Source of the DNA: Candidatus Mycoplasma haematominutum 'Birmingham 1'
GTDB lineage: Bacteria; Bacillota_I; Bacilli_A; Mycoplasmatales; Mycoplasmoidaceae
DNA length: 64,000 nt
Assembly (NCBI RefSeq): GCF_000319365.1
Contig: NC_021007.1
Coordinates: 124,001-188,000, forward strand
Direction: 5' to 3'
Positions within the stretch are counted from its first letter, which is position 1; each line of letters starts with the position of its first letter. The translations under genes and the position numbers were made by a program. Shown piece by piece: positions 1 through 8,997 of this stretch. Below the pieces are notes generated by a model. That model was not told the origin of the DNA. It saw only the letters and a program-made list of their open reading frames with translations, and did no database searches.

Positions 1-845
1 TGCAACATTCTAATATTTACTCCCAGAGAGTGTGCTTGATCAAAACCTAGTTCAGCTAAATTAAGACTCTTAGCTAGACATCTAGTAAACAAAAAAAGAA
101 GCACTGTGATAGGCATTGCATATTGCAGTAATTGAAATTGAGAGGGAAATAATTCAAATATATTTTCAGCCCCTCCAAGTGCCAGCGCAAAAGAGGTATT
201 AACTGAGGTAACACTATAGGCTTTTACAAGATGAGTAGCTGTTCTGAAAAAGATATTGAGTACAAGTCCGAAGAGAATAATGAGTGTGCAGATATTTTTT
301 CTCTCTCAGGAAACATTGCTGTTGAATATAAAAAGGATAAGCATAAATACAAGGAAAGCACAAAAAAAAGCCATCAGGAAATGCGCAAAATAAAAATTTC
401 CTATTTCAGCACCCAAAAACACTTTTAATAGCATTAGTCCAAAGGCAGCACCATCAATCATTCCTAGTGTAGAGCAATCAGCTAATGGGTTTTGAAGTAG
501 TGACTGAGAGATATTTCCAGAGATAGCAAGTAAAACCGCTGCAAGTATAGAGGCAATAGAAATTCATACTATCTTCTGATAAGGTTCATAATTTGGACTT
601 TCACTGCCTGAATTTTGAGTTGGTCTAGACCCAAAGAGAGGGCCTAAGAATTCCTCCAGCTCCCACTTGGGGAGCTGTCTAAGGAGATTAACTACAAGTA
701 ATAGGAGAGTAAGACCAAATAGGGAAAATAGTATTAATCTTTTTCTAGTAAGTAGTTGTAAAAATAGGGAAGAAGGTCTCGAATTTTCCCTTGCCTCATA
801 TAAGGGTATAGGGGGATTGCAAGCAAGTGCACAGCTACTAGACAT
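1..845 (-). CDS. FecCD-family iron/siderophore-type ABC transporter permease (partial, runs off window start)
   Basis: Integral membrane permease of the FecCD/BtuC family, which imports iron chelates, heme or corrinoids. The sequence shows a cytoplasmic N-terminus, a first TM segment near residues 38-54, the family signature NPLADCSTLGMIDGAAFG near residue 120, further hydrophobic segments, and the cytoplasmic-loop motif LNLAELGFDQAHSLGV near the window edge, matching the loop that docks on the ATPase. TGA codons read as Trp are needed. The ATG (843-845) overlaps the end of the FMN reductase gene by 8 bases, so the two are almost certainly co-translated. No binding protein or ATPase is visible in the window; they may lie to the left. 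Family assignment is firm; the substrate is not known. Confidence 0.88.
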
Positions 846-1323
846 ATACTCGTAATTTTTCTACTAGTTTTTGCATAGAGCTTTCTTTAGTAGTATTTAC
901 AAACTTTATCTCTTCTGCTCCCAAAGAATTAAAGGTATTTACACAAACTTGTTCAAATTCTCTAGTACCTATTTCAGTGGAACTCACTCCAATAAGTATT
1001 ACCCTTTTAGCATAGAATATGTTTCTAGAGCTAAGACTACATCAATCTAGTACATTTTTAAAAAACGCTGAAAAATTGTAGTTATATTGCGGGAATACAA
1101 AAATTAAATTATGATGGGTTTTAATTTTTTCTACCAAAAAAGAAATTGAAGCAGGAAGTTCTTTTTCTGCAATTACCTCATTACTCAATATCGGAATTAT
1201 TTCAGTGGGATTAAAGTAGAGCGCTCAAATCGAGAGCTCTCTTGAAAGGCCTTCTGTTAATTCCTTGCTTTTAGACTGTTTACTATTGCTACCACATATG
1301 ATTATTGTGTCGCGCTTATTCAA
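838..1323 (-). CDS. NADPH-dependent FMN reductase family protein
   Basis: Flavodoxin-fold reductase of about 161 residues. The N-terminal IIICGSNSKQSKSKEL is the phosphate-binding loop region, followed by LPASISFLVEKI and IFVFPQYNYNFSAFFKNVLDW, which match the conserved P-x-Y-N motif of NADPH:FMN and azo/chromate reductases. No ATG exists in frame; the TTG at 1321-1323 is the only canonical-type start after the in-frame TAG. The stop overlaps the ATG of the FecCD permease. The context suggests reduction of ferric chelates or of flavin used for that purpose, but this is inference from position. The family call is good; the electron acceptor is unknown. Confidence 0.8.
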
Positions 1324-1324
1324 A

Positions 1325-2212
1325 TTAGGTAGAAAATTTTTCTATAGTTCTTGCTACTGCCTTTCCATCAACATTAGAGGTGTAAAAGTTTATTAAGTTA
1401 GGATCATACTTAAAAGTTATCTCTGGTGAAAAATCAACTGCTGCTCCAAAACCGCAGCCCTCAATCATACTTACGTCATTTTGTTCATTTCCTATTCCGC
1501 AACATTCCGATAAAGCTCACCCCTCTCTTCTTATTATTTCCCTAATTGCTGAAAATTTATTTATTTTTCGATCTATTACCTCAAATAGTCACGCGCCGTG
1601 AGTGGCTACATAAAATTCAGAGAACTTAGTCTCTATTAGCACCCTTAGTTTATCGGAATTTTTATGTAGTGTAATGAAGACTACTTTTTGAATTTTGCCT
1701 CACCCATTTCTGTAATTTTCAACAGTACTAATTTTGAGTACAGCATCATATTTTTTCGCAAATTTTCTGCCCACAATAAGTGAAAGGCTCTGATCATCTG
1801 TATATAATTCTTTATCTTCAGTCAAAATTAAAAAAATCACTACATAGTGTCTCCTTAAATATTGAATTAAGCTCAAAAGTTGAGAGCATCTAAAACTTTG
1901 AGAGTAAATTACCTCTTTTGATCTATTGTCAAAAAGCACTCCTCCATTAAGGCAGATAAGGTATGGAATTTTATATCCTCCTAACCTATACTCTAACCAG
2001 TTGGAGATTGCTAGTGCCCTTGAAACATTTCTTCCTGTAGCAAGTATAAAGTGATGCTCTCCATCTTCCAGAAATTTACTTATAGTGGATAGAGTGTAAG
2101 TTCTTATTTTTCCCCAGAATCATTTATGCGGAGATAAAAGTGTCCCGTCAAGGTCACTAAAGATAATTTTTATCTGAGGTTTGCATAAATATTTGAGTTC
2201 TTTTTCTGACAA
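1325..2212 (-). CDS. HAD-superfamily (Cof-type) hydrolase
   Basis: Cytoplasmic phosphatase-like protein of 295 residues. Motif I FSDLDGTLLSP lies near residue 17, motif II ILATGRN near residue 50, the CLNGG element near residue 76, and the late motif CCGIGNEQNDVSMIEGCGFG supplies the Mg-binding aspartate of Cof/YidA hydrolases. These enzymes dephosphorylate sugar phosphates, nucleotides or FMN; the substrate cannot be read from sequence. The start is a TTG two codons after an in-frame TAG, right behind gmk (3 bases). Placement upstream of a flavin reductase allows, but does not show, a role in flavin phosphate handling. Confidence 0.82.
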
Positions 2213-2215
2213 TAA

Positions 2216-2788
2216 CTAGCTATTTAAACCTAATTCCCTAGAAAATATTTGAGTTAATTCGCGTAATGCTTTATCTACAAAGTCATTTAGCACCTTATAT
2301 TTGAACTGGGAAATTTCCTTTAATTCAGATTCAGCCTTTTGAATTCTCTCCTTAATTTCTTGCTCATTTTCAGTGCAGCGTGCCTCTAGCCTTTCCTTTA
2401 ATTTACTCGCAGAAGGAGGATAGATAAATATAGAGACAAAGTCTTTTAACTTCTTCTTAAGTTGCTGAAATCCAATAATTTCTATTTCTAGAATTACATT
2501 TTTTCCCGAGTTAAGCAGCAGTTCTAGTGGAGCTTGTAGAGTGCCGTAATACTCTCCAAAGAAGTAAGCATATTCCAGAAATTTCTCTTCTTTTATTAAC
2601 TCTTGAAACCTCTTCTTAGTAATAAAGTAGTAATCTTTTTGATCAATTTCCCCTTCCCGGGGGGCTCTGGATGTGCATGAAATATTAACGTGAAGATTTA
2701 ATTTTGTATTCTTTACCAATCTAGAAAGTAGAGTTTTTTTCCCAACACCGCTAGGACCACAGACAACAAAAAGTTTTCCCTGGACCAA
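2216..2788 (-). CDS. gmk: Guanylate kinase
   Basis: Phosphorylates GMP to GDP with ATP. The 190-residue protein has the P-loop VVCGPSGVGKKTL at residues 8-20, the GMP-binding ISCTSRAPREGEIDQKDYYF segment and the lid/GMP-site EYAYFFGEYYGT. Length is close to the family norm of about 200. The TTG start at 2786-2788 abuts an in-frame TAG, so it is the only reasonable start. It heads a four-gene minus operon and is divergent from ileS across 60 bp. Confidence 0.95.
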   Translation of the reverse strand: MVQGKLFVVCGPSGVGKKTLLSRLVKNTKLNLHVNISCTSRAPREGEIDQKDYYFITKKRFQELIKEEKFLEYAYFFGEYYGTLQAPLELLLNSGKNVILEIEIIGFQQLKKKLKDFVSIFIYPPSASKLKERLEARCTENEQEIKERIQKAESELKEISQFKYKVLNDFVDKALRELTQIFSRELGLNS

Positions 2789-2848
2789 CTAGAGAAGAGT
2801 TAATACACTAGTCTAACCTCTCGATTTATATAACTTAAATTTTCATAA

Positions 2849-5608
2849 ATGGTTAAGTTCAAAGATACTCTTTTTTTACCTAAGACAGATTTTCCAATGA
2901 AGGCTAATTTAGTGGCTAAGCAAGAGAGGTTTTGAACTTTTTGAAGGGAAAATTCTATTTACCATAAAAGGTTATCCCTAAATGAGGGAAAACCTAAATA
3001 CAGGCTTTTAGATGGACCTCCTTACGCTAATGGTGCTATTCACATGGGTCATGCTTTTAACAAAATATTGAAAGATTTTGTAGTACGTTGAAAAAATATC
3101 TCAGGTTACCAATGCAGTTTTATTCCCGGTTGGGACGTACACGGCCTACCCATTGAAAATAAGGTAGAAAAAGATGTCAGGGGTTTTAAAACCCTACCGG
3201 AGTCAGAAAAACTGAGAGTCGCTCATGAGTTCGCACTCTCTCAGGTAGAGCTGCAAACTAATCAGCTATCTCAGTTAAATCTCTGTTTTTCGTTGGATAA
3301 AAAATATCTCACCTCGGACAGAAAATTTATAGAAAATGAGTATTCCCTCTTTACAGAATTGTGATCAGCAGGGTTAATCTACAGAGAATTAAAACCTGTA
3401 GCTTGATCTTATTCTTCAGAAACAGCCTTAGCTGAATCTGAATTAATTTATAGGGAAGTAGAGTGTGAAAGCATTTATTTTTGCTGAGAGATAGTAGACT
3501 CTCCTAATACTCAGTTAAAGGGGGTCAAATTAATCATTTGGACTACCACCCCCTATAGCCTAGAGGCAAATCTTGCAGTGGCTTTTAACCCTAAATTAAG
3601 CTACTCCACCTTTAAATATCAGCATCAAACATATTTAGCTTCGGAAGAATTCATTTCCAAGGCAAGCTCTCTTTTTAATTGTGCAGATTATCTAATCACT
3701 AGTGAAGACAAGGTAGCTGCTGCAGAATTAGAAAACTCTCGATATCTAAATAATCTAACTGGGGAGATTAATCCCATTTTTTCCGCCTCTTTTCTGGAGG
3801 GAGGAGTTGGCAGCGGGCTAGTCCATTTGGCACCAGGTTTAGGTGAAGAAGACTACTTAATTTGCAGAGAGCATCAGCTTTCACCTTATTGCGTGATTAA
3901 TGAAAAAGGATATTTTCAGGAAGAGGCTAAATTTTCTCCAATTTCCGGAAAATTTTATCAGGAGGCTTCTAAAACAGTTATTGAATTTTTAGAAGCTTCG
4001 AAAAATTTGATTTTAGTTCAGACCATCAAGCATAAAAATGCAACTGATTGGAGGACAGGCACCCCTACCTTTTATAGGGCTACGCAGCAGTGATTTTTAA
4101 ATTTGGAAGCATTAAGGGAGAAATTAGCAAATTCTCTCAAAAAAGGAAATTGAATATCACAACCCTCTTGATTAGCTGACAAATTAGGAGAGACTATTCT
4201 CTCCAGAAAAGAATGATGTTTATCTAGACAACGCAGCTGGGGAGTTCCAATTCCAGTAATTTTTAAAGATGGAGAAATTTATGGAGGGCTTAAACAATTA
4301 AAGAAAAATATTTCAATCTTAGTTGAAAGGGGAATTGAGGCTTGACATATTCTCCCAATTGAGACATTTTTAGGAGAAACTCTGACGCAAGAGGAGTTAA
4401 GTTACTTTAGTAAATGCACTGACATTTTGGATGTTTGATTTGATTCAGGAACAGCTTTTATGCAGATGGGCGATTTTCAATCAGCTCTCTATGTAGAGGG
4501 ATGTGATCAACTGAGGGGTTGATTTAATTCCTCCACTATATTGTCAGTATTTCAGAGAGGAAAACTGCCCTTCCAAAGATTAGTAGCCCATGGCTTTATA
4601 CTAGATGAGAAAGGTTATAAAATGTCTAAATCTCAGGGAAATGTAGTAGATCCTCTTCAAATAGTTTCAAAAGTTGGTAGTGACATTTTTAGGCTTTGGG
4701 TAGCTTCTTCAAATTTTTATAAAGATATTCGATTTAGCTGAAACCAGTTAAGCTCAATTGAGCAGCAATATAGAAAATTTAGAAATGTTTTGTTTAAATT
4801 TTCCCTCTCTGTATTGCCTAATTTTGACTGAAGTGCAGTAAAGATTTCAGCTTTAAAACCAAAACAATTAGGGAATCAATATATTCTGCATTTTTTTGTA
4901 AATACACTAAGCGAAGCGCACCGCAAATGCGAATGTTTAGATTTTCAGAAAATTATTAAGTTATTTTCAGAATTTGTAGAGTTATATTCTGCTTGATATC
5001 TAGAGCTGGCAAAACCCATTCTCTATTCTCGAGAAAATGAGAATAATCTCAAGTCCGAAATAATAGATACTATTGCTGCAATTTTTAAATATTCTCTGCA
5101 ATTACTCTCTATTTTTATTCCGCAGACAGCAGAGGAAGTCTATAGCCATTTAAACTTTCCCTCTAAAAAAGAATCTCTCTGATTGGAGGATTACAAGATA
5201 GAGGAGATCAGGAATTTAGTACCGGTGGATGAAGCAGCATGAAATCATTTTTTTAAGGTAAGAACGGACATTTTAATTCAATTAGAAGAAAAATATTCTT
5301 CAAAAGAGTTGACTAGTATTAGGGAGGCAAGAATACACATTCCTTCCGAGGAATTGAAATATTTTGATACTGACACTTGAGCTCATCTGCTGGGAGCTGC
5401 AGAAGTAGCTAAAACTTCTGAAAAAAAAATTCAAATATTTAAAACACAATTACAGAAATGTCCTCGTTGTTTGCTCTATTCTCAAGATAACGAATGCACC
5501 GAATTAAATTGGGAAGGAGATCCCGTATTATTGTGTAACTCCTGCTCTATTGTCCTTAGAAATTATTGGAATAACGCATGCAACAAGAATATATGTCAAG
5601 ATAACTAA
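2849..5608 (+). CDS. ileS: Isoleucyl-tRNA synthetase
   Basis: Class I synthetase of 919 residues. HIGH-type motif HMGH is at residues 65-68 ([13 protein letters not shown]), KMSKS at residues 591-595 in [10 protein letters not shown]. The CP1 editing domain appears kept: [18 protein letters not shown] and [16 protein letters not shown] match the two editing motifs, with a H-to-L change in the usual GHG. The C-terminus carries a CPRC ... CNSC zinc-binding module. ATG start at 2849. Its last 81 bases overlap the convergent antiporter gene. Confidence 0.96.
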
Positions 5609-6685
5609 GCCACCCCAGAGAATTACCTGATTTTCCTTTCTGGAGTTTCAGACATAGCTTCTACTTTCCACACTATAGAAACCTCGAAAGAAGAAAAGAT
5701 TTATCAATAGAATACTTGAGAGTCAGATCACTATAGAAATTTGTTCACTATAGTCAGAGGAAAGTGGCTCAAATAATCAACCCCCTTTAATTGATTGAGT
5801 AAGTACAGGTAACACTAGATTAAATAATGCAGAGCCAAGAAATCCTGCACAGGCAGTTTTGTAACACTTAGCTAAAAATAGGAATGTAAATGATGCGAAT
5901 TCAGGAAAAGAGGTAATTAGACTTAGTAGCGTTCCGAGTCCAATATTTTTAGGAATAGAAAACACTTTTTCGAAATTAGAAACTAAGTTGAAATTGAAAA
6001 AGGCTAATGCCGTAAAAGCGAAAAATATTAGTGAAAAAAGACATAGAAATTGGCCATTTCTGTATTTTTCAAATATATTAGTGTAGTTAGGAACAGTCTC
6101 CACTTGTGTCTCTGAATTAGTTTTTTTAGCACAAAGCAGGTAGATAATTCAGAGGATTAAGAAGAGTAAGGGAATAAGGTTATACGCACCTATACTGATA
6201 TTTTTGGAGATATCAGGGAAAATAAAACAAATAGCGAGAATTGCAATCTCCACAGTGGAGATAGCCCAAAGTGTAATTTTGTCCTGAAAAATGGCGCTCG
6301 TGAATGCCCTATACTCTTGTCTTGCATTCCTAGTCTGAGCCAATCTGCTCTTTCGAATTACAGCCACTAGAGATAGAAATACCAATTGGACCGAAATAGC
6401 TCCAGTTAGGTTATAGAAAGAATCTAGGGAGTACTTTACTCCCTCAGTGCTCTCCTTCTCTGAAACTCGATCGTAAATACCTGCTGTGATAGCATTAATA
6501 GCTTCAGCTAGGGAAGTTCCAGCAGCCAATAAGCTGGAACCTACAAAATTTTCAGCCAGTCTAAATCTACTCAATACAGCTTTGATAGCTTCTGTAAATA
6601 AAAAGGAAAGATACAGAATGCCAGCACTAGTTATTAAGAAAAAAAATAGAAGTAAGAAGGAATTTTCAAAGAGAGAGGGTAGCAC
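5528..6685 (-). CDS. Sodium/calcium exchanger (CaCA) family membrane antiporter
   Basis: Polytopic membrane protein of 385 residues with about ten hydrophobic segments in two halves. Each half carries the family alpha-repeat signature: GSSLLAAGTSLAEAINAITA near residue 50 and GTLLSLITSFPEFASFTFLF near residue 220, followed by GSALFNLVLPVL. These resemble the GTSLPE / ALFN motifs that bind Ca2+ and Na+. A hydrophilic loop separates the halves. The start is GTG directly after an in-frame TAA. It is last in the long minus run, after two tRNA genes and a hairpin. The 3' end lies inside ileS on the other strand. Exact ion specificity is not known. Confidence 0.8.
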
Positions 6686-6702
6686 TTAAGAGAGGCTCCA
6701 GT

Positions 6703-6721
6703 ACCTCCCCTGAAGGGAGGT
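6703..6721 (-). terminator. Hairpin between tRNA genes and antiporter gene
   Basis: Perfect 7-bp stem ACCTCCC/GGGAGGT with a 5-base loop, between tRNA-Trp and the antiporter. It lacks a clear U tract on the minus transcript, so it may be a processing or attenuator stem rather than a full intrinsic terminator. Confidence 0.45.
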
Positions 6722-6800
6722 AGGAGTATCCCTCTGTTTTATCTAATTAAATGAAGTAGTGAAGACAAAATTATATCTTTTAAAAAGTAATTACATATTA

Positions 6801-6876
6801 TGGCGGGGGTGGCAGGACTCGAACCCGCAACACTCAGTTTTGAAGACTGATGTTCTGCCAATTGAACTACACCCCC
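6801..6876 (-). tRNA. tRNA-Trp (anticodon UCA), reads UGA and UGG
   Basis: 76-nt cloverleaf on the minus strand. Acceptor GGGGGTG pairs with CACCCCC; the discriminator G and an encoded CCA follow. The anticodon stem TCAGT/ACTGA closes the loop CTTCAAA, giving anticodon TCA. The T arm carries GGTTCGAGTCC. This is direct evidence for UGA-to-Trp reassignment in this genome. It lies 30 bp downstream of tRNA-Ser in the same orientation. Confidence 0.97.
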
Positions 6877-6906
6877 AGAAATCTAGTATAGATTACTGAG
6901 ATATTT

Positions 6907-7000
6907 TGGCGGAATAGAGAGGATTCAAACCTCCGCATAGAGATATACTCTATCTAACAGCTCTCCAAGCTGCCCTCTTAAATCACTTGAGTACTATTCC
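6907..7000 (-). tRNA. tRNA-Ser (anticodon GGA)
   Basis: 94-nt class II tRNA on the minus strand. Acceptor GGAATAG pairs with CTATTCC, and CCA is encoded. The anticodon stem GCAGC/GCTGT closes loop TTGGAGA, anticodon GGA (UCU/UCC codons). The long variable arm AGATAGAGTATATCTCT is typical of serine tRNAs. It starts only 19 bases after the DHH gene stop, so it is probably processed from the same long transcript. Confidence 0.95.
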
Positions 7001-7019
7001 AGTGAGAGAAGTCCCTAAT

Positions 7020-8126
7020 TTAACTCTTTCGGAAATTTAATTTTTGGGACAGTTTCCGATAAGTCGGGAGAGCATAAGTTCTCCCGAATTTCTCTCCTCC
7101 CGAACTATTAGCATATCCAAATTTGATTAAATAATCGTCTAGTAAGTTTAACAATTCTCAGTATTCTCATTTATGTTTAAACAGGACAGCTGCACTTTTC
7201 TTGTGTCCGCCCCCCTTAAATTGTTGAGCAATATTATCTATTGGCAATTCCTTAGATCTGATAGAACATTTTCACCTCTTGATTGATTTATCATAGATAA
7301 TTATTACCCAAATTTCGATTCCTGCAATATTTTCTAGATTAGAGATGGCAGGCAAATAATCTTGGATTGAATATTTTTGGAGAAGTCTATTAGTCACTAT
7401 AGAGAAAGCAAGACCATTAGGAGTGATTCTTATATTTTTCACTACTTCTTGATCAAATAATTTTTGATCCAAAGAATTTTCCACAATTAAATCATTTATT
7501 GACTTTCTATTTATACCTTTAGAGAGTATTCTTCACAGAATATAGAAGGTGGAGGGAGTCACATTATCCTTTAGGTGATTGCTGTCTGTAATTATTCCTA
7601 CATATAGATATCTAGATAGGTGAGTTTCAAAAATGTATTTTTCATTTTGTTCTTCTAAAAATAGGAAGAGTTCAGCTAATATTTCTGATGTAGAAGAGTA
7701 AGAGTGATTTACAAATTCCAACTGTGAGAATAAGTCCATTTTTGGATGATGATCAATAATAATAGTCTCCCTACAAAGTGTATGTTTTTGAGATAGTACC
7801 CTCTCTTGAATAGGAGTATCTACTATTATTCCAAGACTTTCTTTTAATTTTTCATCAGGAAGTTTAGTTTTGATTTTCTCAGTTCAGTGAAATAATAGTT
7901 TTTCATTTTTAGTTAACTGTGCCGGTTCTATTCAGATAATGACCTTTTTTTTCGGAAAATTATTTTTTAATCATTTGTGTAATGCAAACACAGAAGCATA
8001 GGAATCACAGTCAGGTTTAACGTGTAAAAATAGACAGATATACCTATATTCTTTAATTTTTTGTAGAAATTTGAGTCCAAAAGTTTCAATTACCCTCCTG
8101 GTTTGAGGGAGTTTGGGCTCAGACAC
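7020..8126 (-). CDS. DHH/DHHA1 phosphoesterase (NrnA-like oligoribonuclease / pAp phosphatase)
   Basis: 368-residue Mn-dependent phosphoesterase. Motif HVKPDCDSYASVFAL near residue 30 replaces the usual HxxPDxDxxGS, the DHH motif IIDHHPK is near residue 125, and the DHHA1 motif FKGGGHKKSAAVLF is near the C-terminus. NrnA-type proteins degrade short RNA oligomers and dephosphorylate pAp, giving Mollicutes a substitute for Orn. GTG start one codon after an in-frame TAA; it begins 4 bases before the nuclease stop, so the two genes overlap slightly or are coupled. A c-di-AMP phosphodiesterase is a less likely alternative because no PAS/GGDEF part is present. Confidence 0.87.
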
Positions 8127-8129
8127 TTT

Positions 8130-8993
8130 TTAAAGTGCAGGAAAACCAAATCGGATTCAGTTAAGATCCTGGGGAGTCATAGGGGGGCTTACCCCCTTTA
8201 TAACGTGTCTTCTATATCAACTCTCAGCCTCTGCAATTACCTGAGAAAATTTTTCTAAATCTATATTCATCTCATCAATTATTACTATCTGAGGATTAGT
8301 TTTTCCCAATTCAGCTTTAGGCCTGGCAGTAAAAGTTTCAGGTTTTAGATAGTGAGAAGTATTTAAGAAACCAATGCAGAAATATCCCTTTTCTATCTGA
8401 CGTAAATATAGATATAGCGCTAATTGATACTGATATTCTTCAGGAATTCTTAGCTGGTTTTCAGAGAAAGCAAATCATTTATGTATATTTCCCTTGTATT
8501 CTTTTACCTTAGGGATGCCCTCCTTGTCTTTAACTAGTCTCAATTCATTGTCCTTAAAGGTATAAATATAACTGTCAATAGGTGTAGTTTTAATTTCAAT
8601 TACTGATTGCACTTTTTTACCCACAATTTCTTCTCCATCAGGAATTCCCCCAAATATTTCATGATCCGGAAAAGCATCATACCCTATTTCTTTAGAGTCA
8701 TAAGATTTGAAACTTTTATTTAATTCTTTCTTTGCATATTCAAGCAATACTTTTTCAATCACAGTACCAGCATTAGAAAAATACGGCTCGATTTCACTTT
8801 CAGTGAATCCAAGGATATCACATCATACCTGAAAAGGAGAGTGATATTTATTTCTTCCAATGACTGCAGCAATTCTTGAGCCTGTAATTTTTCTCCGAAA
8901 TCTTGTGGATTTTATTCTGCCTAAATTAGTCAGAATAATTTGATTATTTGCGAAGTAAAAATCTTCAGGATAGAGATAATTTTTAAATTTCAC
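8130..8993 (-). CDS. YqaJ-like PD-(D/E)XK nuclease
   Basis: 287 residues. GSRIAAVIGRNKYHSPFQVW near residue 36 matches the opening motif of YqaJ/phage recombinase-type exonucleases, and GGIPDGE ... VIEIKTTP near residues 112-131 supplies the D ... ExK catalytic set. YQYQLALYLYLRQI follows as the conserved Q-x-x-x-Y helix. Relatives degrade one DNA strand from ends; chromosomal copies are known in mycoplasmas without a prophage. GTG start 4 bases after the leuS stop. No phage genes are near, so a host repair or nutrient-DNA role is likely. Family call is good; the role is inference. Confidence 0.75.
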
Positions 8994-8997
8994 TCTA

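Noticed and set aside
231-855. Plus-strand ORFs opposite the FecCD permease
   Set aside because: The minus frame has clear FecCD motifs and membrane segments; the plus frames have none.
2849-5608. Frameshifts or nonsense mutations suggested by many in-frame TGA codons
   Set aside because: TGA falls at Trp or neutral positions throughout all genes, and a UCA-anticodon tRNA-Trp is encoded, so these are sense codons.
8130-8993. Reading the YqaJ-like gene as a prophage remnant
   Set aside because: It is intact, tightly packed between leuS and the DHH gene, and has no phage neighbours.
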